Origin: Streptomyces sp. DT2A-34
Lineage (GTDB): Bacteria > Actinomycetota > Actinomycetes > Streptomycetales > Streptomycetaceae
Direction: 5' to 3'
NCBI RefSeq assembly: GCF_030499515.1
Contig: NZ_JASTWJ010000001.1
Location: 9,032,001 to 9,096,000 of the forward strand
Length of the DNA stretch: 64,000 nucleotides
This document shows positions 43,392 through 52,535 of the stretch, piece after piece. Every line of letters starts with the position of its first letter. The first letter of the stretch is position 1. The notes under the pieces are model-generated. The model was not told the DNA's origin and ran no database searches. It saw only the letters and a program-made list of their open reading frames with translations. The position numbers were made by a program, and so were the translations under genes.

Positions 43392-45060
43392 GTGTTCGAC
43401 GGCAGCACCTACAAGCGATGCAAGTGCACCGAACCCAAGCTCGACGCAGACGGACAGCCCATCATCGACGCGAACGGCAAGCCCAAGGTGCGTGAACTCG
43501 GCTCCGCATGCCCCCTGCTCAAAAAACGCGATCACGGCACCTGGTACTACTACGTCAAGCTTCCCGACGGCCCCGGCGGCAAGCGCCGACGCCCCCGCAA
43601 GGGCGGCTTCCTCACCCAAAACCAAGCCAAGGAAGCAGCACAGAAGCTGTGGGACCAAGCCCAGGGTGGCATCGACGTCGACACCAAGGAAACCGTCGCC
43701 GAGTACCTAGACCGTTGGCACGCCAAGCGTGTCGACCTCAAACGCAAAACCCGCTTCGGCTACCGCGACTTCATCGACCGCATTCAAACCTGCCCTCGGC
43801 CACCTCGCACTCCGCGACCGCCACATCCAGGAGATGTTCCAGCAGATATGGGCATTCAACGAGATCAAGAAGGCCAACCAGGAAGCGGCTGAGCTGGCCA
43901 AAATCGAATGCGAGGCCGCCCACCGAGCCTGGAGACAGGCCCCCACCCCACGGCCGCCAGAACTTCGCCAGGCATGGGACCAGGCCCGCGCAGCCCTCAA
44001 GGAAGCCAAGGCCAAGCCTCGCCAGAACACAGGCCCCGCCTCGCAGAAGAGATACTCGACTGCCTCTCCGCCGCACTCGGTGACGCGGTGAGCGAAAAGC
44101 TGATCACCCAGAACGGGCCAAGCTCGTCGTCCTCCCCAAATACGAACGCCCCCAACCGCTCGTTTGGACCGACGAGCGCGTAGCCTGCTGGCGCGAAACC
44201 GGCGAGAAGCCCGGACCCGTCATGGTCTGGACCCCAGAACAGACCGGCCAGTTCCTCGACGCAGCCGTCAACCACCCCATGTACATCATGTGGCACCTCA
44301 TGGTCTACCGGGCACCGCGCCGCGGCGAGGCAACAGGCCTGTCCTGGACCGAACTCGACCTGACCAAAGGCGTGGCCTACGTCTCGGGACAACTCGTCAC
44401 CGACTCGAATTACAACATGTGGCAGGACACCCCCAAGAGCCGCAGCGGCCGTCGTGCCATCGCCCTCGACTACGCCACACTGGCTCTGCTCACTGCCTGG
44501 CGCGACGTACAGAAAGCCCAACGCGCCGAATGGGAGGAGAAACACCGCCAAGACCCCACGAAGTACGGTCCGTACGTCGACTCCGGCTACGTCTTCACGC
44601 GCCCGGACGGCCGCCCCCACAACCCCCAAATGTCTCCCAAGCCTTCTGGAGATTCATCCAGCGCATAGGCCTCCCGCCGGTCCGCCTGCACGATCTGCGT
44701 CACTGCGCCGCATCACTCAGCTTGGCCGCCGGCCTGTCGATGAAAGCCATCCAAGCCCTGCTCGGCCACACCAGCTACCAACTCACTGCCGACACCTACA
44801 CCAGCCTGCTGCCACAGTTCGAACAAGCCGCCGCCAACGCACCCCTTGATCTGGTACCACGCCGCAACGGCGTCGAGAAGCCCACCGATGAGCAAGCCCA
44901 GACGGCCCAGGCGCACCCCATGCAACTCCCCACCCCAGTCCGCGACGGAGAAGAAATAGAGCAAGCGGCGACCACCGCCTCGGTCGACGAAGAAACAGGC
45001 GACCGGCATCTGCGCGTCGTACGGCCAGCCCTTCGGGACGAGGCGCTGGGCGCCGCCTGA
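43392..45060 (+). pseudogene. int: tyrosine integrase of the element, multiply frameshifted
   Basis: Homology runs through five successive frame segments: N-terminal Cys-rich and AP2-like arm-binding region (FDGSTYKRCKCTE; TWYYYVKLPDGPGGKRRRPRKGGF) to about 43790; core-binding region (FKPALGHLALRDRHIQEMFQQIW) to about 44035; EEILDCLSAALGDAVSEKLITQN; then VWTDERVACWRETGEKPGPVMVWTPEQTG with catalytic Arg in YRAPRRGEATGLSW to about 44640; finally LHDLRHCAASLSLAAG with LLGHTS and the Tyr of TADTYTSLL. All catalytic motifs remain but not in one frame. Confidence 0.85.
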
Positions 45061-45097
45061 TCGCGCCGTCCCCCGTTTGTCCCCCTGTCGACACGAG

Positions 45098-45128
45098 AGC
45101 CCCTCGGAGATCACTCCGAGGGGCTTTT
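45098..45128 (+). terminator. rho-independent terminator after the integrase
   Basis: AGCCCCTCGGAG (45098-45109) and CTCCGAGGGGCT (45114-45125) form a perfect 12-bp stem with loop ATCA, followed by a short T run. Confidence 0.85.
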
Positions 45129-45181
45129 CATACCCTGTTTTGCCTGGTCAGAGCTAGTGCTCCCGTAGAATTCGATCTTGC

Positions 45182-45385
45182 GACATCCTGTTCATCGACG
45201 AGGGCTTCGGCAGCCTCGACGACCAGACCCTCGACGAGGTGCTCGACGTCCTCGACTCCCTGCGCGAGCGCGACCGCAGCGTCGGGATCGTCAGCCATGT
45301 CGCCGATCTGCGGCGGCGCATCCATGCGCAACTGGAGGTCGTGAAGGGGAGATCGGGGTCGGTGCTGCGGCAGCGCGGCGCGTAA
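45182..45385 (+). pseudogene. sbcC: sbcC 3' remnant at the right attachment site (attR)
   Basis: In-frame sbcC tail from [13 protein letters not shown] to VLRQRGA and TAA at 45385. The first 3 codons differ slightly from the intact gene; 45191-45375 are identical to 17967-18151. It has no start codon or promoter. This is the displaced original end of sbcC. Confidence 0.85.
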
Positions 45386-45506
45386 GGCGTGAACGACAGG
45401 ATCCCGTACCGGCCGGTCTCCACTCCCTACCGGCCGCCTCGGGCCGTGAGGTAGGCGAGGACTGCCAGGACGCGGCGGTTGTGTTCCGCCCCGATGCCGA
45501 GGCCCG

Positions 45507-45953
45507 TCAGTGCCCCAGCGGCCGGCGGGGCAGCGGGGACGAGTAGACCACGCTCGTCGTCACCGAGCCCAGTGTGCCGATCTTGCCGGACACCTCCTCC
45601 AGGTGCCGCATCGACCGCGCGGCGACCTTGATGACGAAGCAGTCGTCGCCCGTCACGTGGTGCGCCTCCAGGATCTCCGGTGTCGCGGCGACCAGGTCGT
45701 GGAACGGCTTGTAGTTACCGTTCGGATAGCGAAGGCGTACGAAGGCCAGGATCGGCAGGCCCAGCCGCTCGGGGTCGACGACCGCCGCGTACCCCCGGAT
45801 GACGCCCGCCTCCTCCAGCCGCCGTACCCGTTCCGTGACCGCGCTCGCGGACATGGAGACGGCACGCGCCAGCTCGGCGAAGCTGGCGCGGCCTTCGCGC
45901 TGGAGGACGTCGAGGATGCGCCAGTCGGTGGCGTCCGGGGAATACGCGGTCAT
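45507..45953 (-). CDS. Lrp/AsnC-family regulator 1
   Basis: A 148-residue feast/famine regulator: HTH (ASFAELARAVSMSASAVTERVRRLEEAGVIRGYAAVVD) and an AsnC_trans_reg effector domain (HHVTGDDCFVIKVAARSMRHLEEV). It is divergent from the rhodanese gene, 141 bp apart, and probably controls it and itself. Confidence 0.9.
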   Translation of the reverse strand: MTAYSPDATDWRILDVLQREGRASFAELARAVSMSASAVTERVRRLEEAGVIRGYAAVVDPERLGLPILAFVRLRYPNGNYKPFHDLVAATPEILEAHHVTGDDCFVIKVAARSMRHLEEVSGKIGTLGSVTTSVVYSSPLPRRPLGH

Positions 45954-46094
45954 GCCCGAGGAATAGCAGGGGAATCCCCGCCGGATCAAGGTCAGCGCCG
46001 TGGAACGGCCCTTCAGGAAGGGGATCAGCGGCCGTAGATTTCTGGTCGTCGAGATCCGCCAGGGATCGAGATCCGCCGGGGAAGGAACCAGATC

Positions 46095-46571
46095 ATGACC
46101 GCCACCACCGTGAACCCCGTACTGCGGGTCGCGCCCGCCGCGCCGGCCGAGGCCGCCGCCCACTTCCGTGCGAGCCTCGTCTTCCACGCCGACGTGTCCG
46201 ACGTCGCCGCCGCGCTCGCGGCCGACGGGGACCCCGGGTTCGTGGTCCTGGACTCCCGTTCCACCGACTCCTGGGAACAGGGCCACATCCCGGGCGCGAT
46301 CCACCTGCCCACCGCCCTCATCCCCGAGCAGGCCGAGCAGCTCCTCGACAAGTCCGTGCCCGTCGTGACGTACTGCTGGGGCCCCGGCTGCAACGGCGCG
46401 ACCCGCGCCGCCCTCGCCCTCGCCGAACTCGGCTACCAGGTCAAGGAGATGCTCGGCGGCTTCGAGTACTGGGCACGCGAGGGCTTCGAGTTCGAGACCT
46501 GGCAGGGCCGCGAGCGCCGCACCACCGACCCGCTCACGGCACCGGTGGACGCCGACAACTGCGGTTGCTGA
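46095..46571 (+). CDS. rhodanese-like sulfurtransferase
   Basis: A 158-residue single-domain rhodanese (VLDSRSTDSWEQGHIPGAIHLP). The active-site loop is TYCWGPGCNGATRAA, with the catalytic Cys expected in it. Ribosome site GGGGAAGGA upstream of the ATG. It moves sulfane sulfur; the acceptor is unknown. Confidence 0.9.
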   Translation: MTATTVNPVLRVAPAAPAEAAAHFRASLVFHADVSDVAAALAADGDPGFVVLDSRSTDSWEQGHIPGAIHLPTALIPEQAEQLLDKSVPVVTYCWGPGCNGATRAALALAELGYQVKEMLGGFEYWAREGFEFETWQGRERRTTDPLTAPVDADNCGC

Positions 46572-46628
46572 GGGGGAGGCCGGGCGCGGTGAGAGGGCGG
46601 GCCCGCGGTGCGTGTAGGTTCTGCTGCC

Positions 46629-47369
46629 ATGGTGCGATACGCGGAACCGGGCGCGGTGGAGTGGGTGGAGTCGGGCGGCGGCCCCCTGATAGCCGTACCC
46701 GAGACAGTGCTGCCGTTCTGGGCGGGCGCCGACGGCGACGAGACGGCCTCGGACTACGACCGGGCCTGCGAGGTCGACGGGTCGGTCGGACTCCTGCCCG
46801 TGGGCGACAGCGCGGCGCTGGTGTTCGGTGACGAGCCCGCCTCGACCTCCTACCTGCCCGACCACGGCGCCTTCGTACGCTGGTGTGCGGCCGACTCCGA
46901 GGAGGAACTGCTGGCCCGGGTTCCGGCCGCCCTCGCCACGGCGGTCTGGGAACACGAGGTGCGCTGGCTCGGTGCTGTTGCTCGTCCAGGCCCACGCCCG
47001 GCTGAGGCCGGCCGGCCCCGGGGGCCGCGTCGTGATGATGACCTCCGGCCAGGACATCGCGGGCGGCATGCCCGGCGAGATCGCCTACGCCCTCCAGAAG
47101 GGCGCCCTCGCCTCGATCACCCGCTCCCTGTCGACCACGCTCGCCGAGCAGGGGATCACGGTGAACACCGTCAACCCCGGCCCCGTGGACACGGACTACC
47201 TGACCGGCGAGGCGTACGAGGCCGTGGCGGCCCGCTTCCCCGCCGGGCGGTGGGGAATGCCCGACGACCCCGCCCGCCTCATCGCCTGGCTGGCGACGGA
47301 CGAGGCGGGCTGGATCACCGGTCAGGTCATCGACTCCGAGGGCGGGTTCCGGCGCTGATCACAAGGTGA
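46629..47369 (+). CDS. Imm21-family immunity protein with an out-of-frame tail
   Basis: Residues 1-113 match the Imm21 family of polymorphic-toxin immunity proteins (EWVESGGGPLIAVPE; SDYDRACEVDG; ALVFGDEPASTSYLP; FVRWCAADSEEELL; AVWEHEVRW). After 46968 the frame runs out of phase over an SDR remnant and becomes a Pro/Arg-rich tail ending at 47369. A deletion has joined two genes; the Imm21 domain itself may still fold. Confidence 0.7.
   Translation: MVRYAEPGAVEWVESGGGPLIAVPETVLPFWAGADGDETASDYDRACEVDGSVGLLPVGDSAALVFGDEPASTSYLPDHGAFVRWCAADSEEELLARVPAALATAVWEHEVRWLGAVARPGPRPAEAGRPRGPRRDDDLRPGHRGRHARRDRLRPPEGRPRLDHPLPVDHARRAGDHGEHRQPRPRGHGLPDRRGVRGRGGPLPRRAVGNARRPRPPHRLAGDGRGGLDHRSGHRLRGRVPALITR
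46970..47358 (+). pseudogene. 3' remnant of an SDR oxidoreductase
   Basis: In another frame than Imm21: LLLVQAHARLRPAGPGGRVVMMTSGQ, then YALQKGALASITRSL with the SDR active-site Tyr and Lys spaced YxxxK, NTVNPGPVDT and GWITGQVIDSEGG. The N-terminal NAD(P)-binding half is missing. Confidence 0.8.
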
Positions 47370-47372
47370 CCG

Positions 47373-49061
47373 TCAGAGCGCGGCCAGCTCGTCCACCAGG
47401 TCGTCCAGGCCCAGGGAACCCTGGGACAGGGCCGCCATGTGCCAGGCCTTGAGGTCGAAGGCGTCCCCGTGCCGCTCGCGTGCCTTGTCGCGGCCCAGCA
47501 GCCACGCCCGCTCGCCGAGCTTGTAGCCGATGGCCTGGCCCGGGATCGTCAGATAGCGGGTCAGCTCGCTCTCCACGAAGTCCGCCGGACGGCTGCTGTG
47601 CGAGCCGAAGAACTCCTGGGCCAGCTCCGGAGTCCAGCGCTCGCCCGGGTGGAACGGGGAGTCGGCCGGGATCTGAAGCTCCAGGTGCATGCCGATGTCG
47701 ACGATGACGCGGGCGGCCCGCATCATCTGCGCGTCGAGGTAACCGAGCCGGTGCTCCGGGTCGGTGAGGAAGCCGAGCTCGTCCATGAGCCGCTCCGCGT
47801 ACAGTGCCCAGCCCTCGGCGTTGGCGCTGACCCCGCCGATGGTGGCCTGGTAACGGGAGAGGTTCCCGGCGACATACGTCCACTGCGCGAGCTGGAGGTG
47901 ATGGCCGGGGACGCCCTCGTGGTACCACGTCGAGACCAGGTCGTAGACCGGGAAGCGGGTCTGGCCCATCGTCGGCAGCCAGGTGCGGCCCGGACGCGAG
48001 AAGTCCTCCGACGGGGGCGTGTAGTACGGCGCCGCCGCACCCCCGGGCGGGGCGATGCACGACTCCACCTTGCGTACCGGCTCGGCGAGTTCGAAGTGCG
48101 TGCCGTCGAGCTTCTCGATCGCCTCGTCCATCAGGCCCTGGAGCCAGTCGCGGACCTCGTCGACGCCCTCGATGTGCTTGCCGTGCTCGTCGAGATGCGC
48201 AAGGGCCACCCAGGGCGTCGCGGCGCCCGGGAGGATCCTCTCGGCCTCCTTCTTCATCTCGCCGAGCAGCCGGTGGTACTCGGACCAGCCGTACGCGTAC
48301 GCCTCGTCCAGGTCGAGGTCGATGCCGTTGAAGTAACGGGCCCAGCGGGCGTAGCGCTCGCGGCCCACCGTGTTCGGCGCGCCCTCGATCGCCGGCGCGT
48401 ACACCTCGCGCATCCAGTCCCGCAGTTCCACCACGGCGGCCGTCGCCCCGCGGGCGGCCTCGTCCAGCTCCGCGCGCAGCGCCTCGGGACCGTCCGCGGC
48501 GAAGTCCTCGAACCAGCCGCGCCCCTCGCCGGTGTCGGACCACTCGGTGAGCTGCTCGACGAAGGTGGCCGTCGGGCGCGGGGCCGCGTACAGCTTGCGC
48601 TCCAGACCCAGCGCGAGGGACTCGCGGTACCCCGCGTACGCGGCCGGCACCGCGCGCAGCCGCTCGGCGATCGCCGCCCAGTCCTCGTCGGTCTGGTTCG
48701 GTGTGACCGTGAAGATCTCGCGCACCGAGTGCGCGGGCGTGGCCATGTTCCCGACCGTGCGCAGGCCCTCGTCGGTCTCGTGCACGGCGAGTTCCGCGGT
48801 CAGCCGCTCGCGCAGCAGGCGCGCACACCGGCGCTCGATGTCACTGTCCGCGCCGGGCCGGCGTTCGGCCTCGTCGAGCCGCGCGAGTGTGGCCCGCGCG
48901 AGGTCCGCGAGCGCCTCCTGGCCCGCGGGGGAGAGGTCGGGAAGCCTGCTCGAACTCTCCTTCACGCCGAGATACGTACCGGTGACCGGGTCGAGGGCGA
49001 TGAGTTCGTCGACATAGGCGTCGGCGACCTCACGGGGCAGCGGGCTGTTGGTCTCAGACAT
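47373..49061 (-). CDS. DUF885 family protein (peptidase-like)
   Basis: A 562-residue DUF885 protein. The HExxxxHH motif of the family is in STWYHEGVPGHHLQLAQW, with a downstream acidic residue in ANAEGWALYAERL, so a zinc hydrolase is likely. No signal peptide, so probably cytoplasmic. The ATG at 49061 has GAGG upstream. Substrate unknown. Its 3' end nearly touches the SDR remnant. Confidence 0.85.
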   Translation of the reverse strand: MSETNSPLPREVADAYVDELIALDPVTGTYLGVKESSSRLPDLSPAGQEALADLARATLARLDEAERRPGADSDIERRCARLLRERLTAELAVHETDEGLRTVGNMATPAHSVREIFTVTPNQTDEDWAAIAERLRAVPAAYAGYRESLALGLERKLYAAPRPTATFVEQLTEWSDTGEGRGWFEDFAADGPEALRAELDEAARGATAAVVELRDWMREVYAPAIEGAPNTVGRERYARWARYFNGIDLDLDEAYAYGWSEYHRLLGEMKKEAERILPGAATPWVALAHLDEHGKHIEGVDEVRDWLQGLMDEAIEKLDGTHFELAEPVRKVESCIAPPGGAAAPYYTPPSEDFSRPGRTWLPTMGQTRFPVYDLVSTWYHEGVPGHHLQLAQWTYVAGNLSRYQATIGGVSANAEGWALYAERLMDELGFLTDPEHRLGYLDAQMMRAARVIVDIGMHLELQIPADSPFHPGERWTPELAQEFFGSHSSRPADFVESELTRYLTIPGQAIGYKLGERAWLLGRDKARERHGDAFDLKAWHMAALSQGSLGLDDLVDELAAL

Positions 49062-49093
49062 GCGGTCCATCCTCATACGAGGGCCGCGGTACG

Positions 49094-49585
49094 TCACTCG
49101 GATTGAGCTGAGGGCGAAGGCGGCAGCATGGGGCCGCAGTCCCACTGCTGGAAGATCAACCGGGTCTCCACCCGGGCGACCTCCCGGCGGGCGGTGAACT
49201 CGTCCAGGACCAGGCGCTGCAGATCCGCCATGTCCGCCACCGCGACATGGACGAGGTAGTCGTCGGGACCGGTGAGGTGGAAGACGGTCAGCGCCTCCGG
49301 CAGGGCGCGGATCCGTTCCACGAACGGCCCCACCAACTCCCGTCGGTGCGGCCTGACCTGCACGGACAGCAGCGCTTGCAGCCCCCGCCCGAGTTTCGCC
49401 GGATCGAGCTGAAGCCGGTGGCCGAGGATCACGCCCGAGCGGCGCAGCCGCGTCACCCGGTCCAGGCAGGTCGAGGGCGCGACCCCGACCTGCGCGGCGA
49501 GGTCGCGGTAAGTGGCCCGGGCGTCGTTCTGCAGAAGTCTCAGCAGCTGGAGATCCACCGGGTCCAGTACGACAGATTCGCCCAT
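49094..49585 (-). CDS. Lrp/AsnC-family regulator 2
   Basis: A 163-residue regulator: HTH (ATYRDLAAQVGVAPSTCLDRVTRLRRSGVILGH) and effector domain (HLTGPDDYLVHVAVADMADLQRLV). Divergent from the PLP-enzyme gene at 49645, so it probably regulates it in response to an amino acid. Confidence 0.9.
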   Translation of the reverse strand: MGESVVLDPVDLQLLRLLQNDARATYRDLAAQVGVAPSTCLDRVTRLRRSGVILGHRLQLDPAKLGRGLQALLSVQVRPHRRELVGPFVERIRALPEALTVFHLTGPDDYLVHVAVADMADLQRLVLDEFTARREVARVETRLIFQQWDCGPMLPPSPSAQSE

Positions 49586-49644
49586 TGACCGAACGTAGCA
49601 CGGAGTATCACCACTGTCCCCCGGTCGATGTTCACCCTTCGGTC

Positions 49645-50898
49645 ATGGACACGCCCCTGGACACGCAGGCGTACGACGCCGTACGCCGCCCCGCACCCAG
49701 AGCACTAGCCACCGAGGCCGTGCACGCCGGCCGCGACGACCTCGCCCGGCAGGGACTGCACGCTCCGCCGATCGACCTGTCGACCACGTACCCCTCCTAC
49801 GACAGCCGCGGCGAGGCCGCCCGCATCGACGCGTTCGCCACGACCGGAGCGGAGCCGGACGGCCCGCCCGTCTACGGCCGCCTGGGCAATCCGACCGTCG
49901 CCCGCTTCGAGACCGCCCTGGCCCGCCTGGAGGGCACCGAGGCGGCGGTCGCCTTCGCCAGCGGGATGGCGGCGCTGAGCGCGGTTCTTCTCGTACGGGC
50001 CTCGATGGGCCTGCGCCACGTCGTCGCCGTACGTCCGCTGTACGGCTGCAGCGACCACCTGCTGACCGCCGGACTGCTGGGCTCGGAGGTGACCTGGACC
50101 GACCCGGCCGGGATCGCGGAGGCGCTGCGCCCGGACACCGGTCTGGTGATGGTGGAGTCCCCGGCGAATCCGACCCTCGCCGAGGTGGACCTTCGGGCGG
50201 TGGCCCATGCCTGCGGCTCGGTCCCGCTGCTCGCGGACAACACGTTCGCCACGCCGGTCCTCCAGCGCCCCGCCGAACAGGGCGCACGGCTGGTGCTGCA
50301 CAGCGCCACCAAGTACCTCGGCGGACACGGGGACGTGATGGCGGGCGTGGTGGCCTGCGACGAGGAGTTCGCCGGACGGCTGCGGCAGATACGGTTCGCC
50401 ACGGGCGGTGTCCTGCATCCGCTGGCCGGCTATCTGCTGCTGCGCGGCCTGTCCACCCTGCCGGTACGCGTCCGGGCCGCCTCCGCGACCGCCGCCGAAC
50501 TCGCCCGCCGCCTCGCCGCCCACCCGCGCGTCGCCCGCGTCCACTACCCCCGCATCGGTGGCGCGATGATCGCCTTCGAGGTCCACGGCGACCCGCACGA
50601 GGTCATCGCCGGCGTCCGCCTGATCACCCCCGCCGTGAGCCTGGGCAGCGTCGACACCCTGATCCAGCACCCGGCATCCATCAGCCACCGCGTCGTGGAC
50701 GCGGACGACCGCCGGGATGCCGGGGTGAGCGACCGGTTGCTGCGGATGTCGGTGGGCCTGGAGGACGTGGAGGACCTGTGGTCAGATCTGGACGCCGCGC
50801 TGGGACGCCCCCGAAGGGGCGCGGGACGGTATCGACATGCGGCTCCGCCGCGGGGCGCGACAAGCCACAACAAGCCCGCACTCACCACACAGCCCTAG
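49645..50898 (+). CDS. Cys/Met-metabolism PLP enzyme (gamma-lyase type)
   Basis: A 417-residue trans-sulfuration-family PLP enzyme (methionine gamma-lyase, cystathionine gamma-lyase or synthase). Marks: YGRLGNPTVARFE, AFASGMAALSAVLLV, ESPANPTLAEVD, ADNTFATPVLQRP, the PLP Lys in HSATKYLGGHGD and LLRMSVGLEDVEDL. The last 30 or so residues (RPRRGAGRYRHAAPPRG and on) are encoded by a dispersed intergenic repeat and are not part of the fold. An adjacent Lrp regulator suggests amino-acid control. Confidence 0.88.
   Translation: MDTPLDTQAYDAVRRPAPRALATEAVHAGRDDLARQGLHAPPIDLSTTYPSYDSRGEAARIDAFATTGAEPDGPPVYGRLGNPTVARFETALARLEGTEAAVAFASGMAALSAVLLVRASMGLRHVVAVRPLYGCSDHLLTAGLLGSEVTWTDPAGIAEALRPDTGLVMVESPANPTLAEVDLRAVAHACGSVPLLADNTFATPVLQRPAEQGARLVLHSATKYLGGHGDVMAGVVACDEEFAGRLRQIRFATGGVLHPLAGYLLLRGLSTLPVRVRAASATAAELARRLAAHPRVARVHYPRIGGAMIAFEVHGDPHEVIAGVRLITPAVSLGSVDTLIQHPASISHRVVDADDRRDAGVSDRLLRMSVGLEDVEDLWSDLDAALGRPRRGAGRYRHAAPPRGATSHNKPALTTQP
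50806..50880. repeat. dispersed intergenic repeat, copy 2, inside a coding end
   Basis: Matches 3091-3165. Here it begins with the hairpin GCCCCCGAAGGGGC and is read through as the C-terminal tail of the PLP enzyme. Confidence 0.6.
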
Positions 50899-50910
50899 CC
50901 TCCATGGCGC

Positions 50911-52359
50911 TCAGGCCTTACCCAACTCACCCGCACGCGAAAGCCGTTCCGTAACCGGCTCGTCCAGCGAACCATCCAGACGAGCCGTGATGACGAGGGT
51001 CCCCTCCTCGATCTGATAGTCGAGGGGGAGCCCCAGCCCCCGCATCGCCGCGACCATCCCGGTGTTGGACGACTGCGTCACGGCGTACACACTCTCGCAG
51101 CCCGCATCAACGGCCATCCCCACCAGCCTGCGCAGCAACTCGCTGCCGATGCCACGCCGCTGCCACGCGTCCTCGACGAGCAGCGCGACCTCCGTCTCGT
51201 CACCGTCCCACAGCAGATGACCGAGCCCGACGACGCGCCCCGACGCGGTCTGCACCGCGAGCGTCCGCCCGAACCGCGGACTGAGCAGATGGTTGAGATA
51301 GCGCTCCGCGTCACCGACCGGCCCGTGGTACCGCCTCCCGAGCGTCCGCGCCGAGCACCGCTCGTGCATCTCCCTGGCGGCCCGAAGGTCACCGGTGTCC
51401 GCCCGGCGCACGGTGATGTCGTTGCCCTCGGGCAGCGTCAGCACGTCCTGGCTGCGCGGCACACGCGGGCCGAGCCGCGAGTCCAGCTCCACGAGCGCCC
51501 GCGCCCGCGCGAACTCGGTCGGTGTGAACGGCAGATACGGCCGCTCCACAGTGATCACTCCACCTTCCGGCGCCCGCAGCCGCATCACGGTCTCCTCCAG
51601 AGCCCCTTCCATCGGTACCGGCTCCGGCCCCCGGCCGCCCCCGGCCGGCACGGCGGGCAGCGACCGGATGGTGCACCGGCCCAGCAACTGCCGCAGCGCC
51701 AGCGGCAGTTCCGCCGCGTCCAGGGCGGTACGGGTGGCGAGGCCGAGCACCCGGGTTGGCGCGTCCACGAGGTCATGGGCGTCGGCCCGCTCGATCCAGG
51801 TCCCGGCACCGCCGGCCACCGAGACCGCGCGGGTGATCTCGGCCGCCGCGAGCCCGCCGGGCGCGCGCAGCAGGAACTCGTCCACCGTGCCCTCGGCCAG
51901 CGGGTGCGTCTGCAGGCTCAGGATGTCGACCCGCAGCTCGGCGAGCGCCGTGCACAGCGTGGCCAGCGATCCCGGTTCGTCCTTCACCGTCGTCCGCATC
52001 CGCCACAGCGCACTGTCCCCGGGCACCGTCGCGGCCGCAGCCCGCGCCTGGTGCGACGGTCCGGCGTCCGACTGCCCGGCCCGCTCCTCGGAGCGCGGCC
52101 GGGCACCGGTATCGCCTGTCGGCGGTGCGTGACCGTGGCGGCGTGCCCACCATGTGTGGAACCCCGCCGTGGCGACCAGCACGGCCGCCGAGATCAGCAG
52201 TAGCGTCGGTCCGTCGGGCCCGTGCCCGATCAGGTTCGCCACGGCGTCGGCCACCGCCACCGCCGTGAAGAGCGCGGCGAGTTCGATGACGTCACGCCGC
52301 CAGTGGTGTACAGGACGTCCGTGCTTCGCACGCGTCACATCAGACATGTCTCGACTCAT
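50911..52359 (-). CDS. membrane-anchored ACT-GNAT protein
   Basis: A 482-residue protein. Two membrane segments lie near residues 25-65 (ELAALFTAVAVADAVANLI; LLLISAAVLVATAGFHTWW), an ACT-like domain near 118-195 (TVKDEPGSLATLCTALAELRVDILSL), and a GNAT domain near 315-460 (EDAWQRRGIGSELLRRLVGMAV). The pairing suggests acetylation controlled by an amino acid bound to the ACT domain. Target unknown. Confidence 0.8.
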   Translation of the reverse strand: MSRDMSDVTRAKHGRPVHHWRRDVIELAALFTAVAVADAVANLIGHGPDGPTLLLISAAVLVATAGFHTWWARRHGHAPPTGDTGARPRSEERAGQSDAGPSHQARAAAATVPGDSALWRMRTTVKDEPGSLATLCTALAELRVDILSLQTHPLAEGTVDEFLLRAPGGLAAAEITRAVSVAGGAGTWIERADAHDLVDAPTRVLGLATRTALDAAELPLALRQLLGRCTIRSLPAVPAGGGRGPEPVPMEGALEETVMRLRAPEGGVITVERPYLPFTPTEFARARALVELDSRLGPRVPRSQDVLTLPEGNDITVRRADTGDLRAAREMHERCSARTLGRRYHGPVGDAERYLNHLLSPRFGRTLAVQTASGRVVGLGHLLWDGDETEVALLVEDAWQRRGIGSELLRRLVGMAVDAGCESVYAVTQSSNTGMVAAMRGLGLPLDYQIEEGTLVITARLDGSLDEPVTERLSRAGELGKA

Positions 52360-52479
52360 GCACCCACTGTGAAGGAACGGTGTTGCGTGATCACGAACGC
52401 TTTGTGACCGGGCGGTAAAGAAGGCTTATGTCTAATTTGTGGGTTTTTCAATTATGTTGCGGGCCCGACCGGCACGACC

Positions 52480-52516
52480 GTGCCGCACACCGGGGGATGA
52501 CACCGGTGCGCGGCAC
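52480..52516 (-). terminator. terminator hairpin after phoD
   Basis: GTGCCGCACACCGG (52480-52493) pairs with CCGGTGCGCGGCAC (52503-52516), one mismatch. It lies 20 bases beyond the phoD stop on the minus strand. Confidence 0.65.
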
Positions 52517-52535
52517 GGATTTCAGGCTACGGGAT

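Larger units (their letters stand above)
18152..45190. mobile_element. degraded integrated prophage-like element in sbcC
   Basis: Everything between the two sbcC repeats is foreign. It holds a broken tyrosine integrase at the right end (43392-45060), phage structural and lysis genes, cargo genes and six insertion sequences. Coding pattern and GC vary more than in the flanks, with AT-richer patches near 18814-19450 and 29380-29640. No portal, capsid, terminase or tape-measure genes are seen, so it cannot be a complete phage. Because the integrase is frameshifted, it is probably fixed unless helped in trans. Confidence 0.8.
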
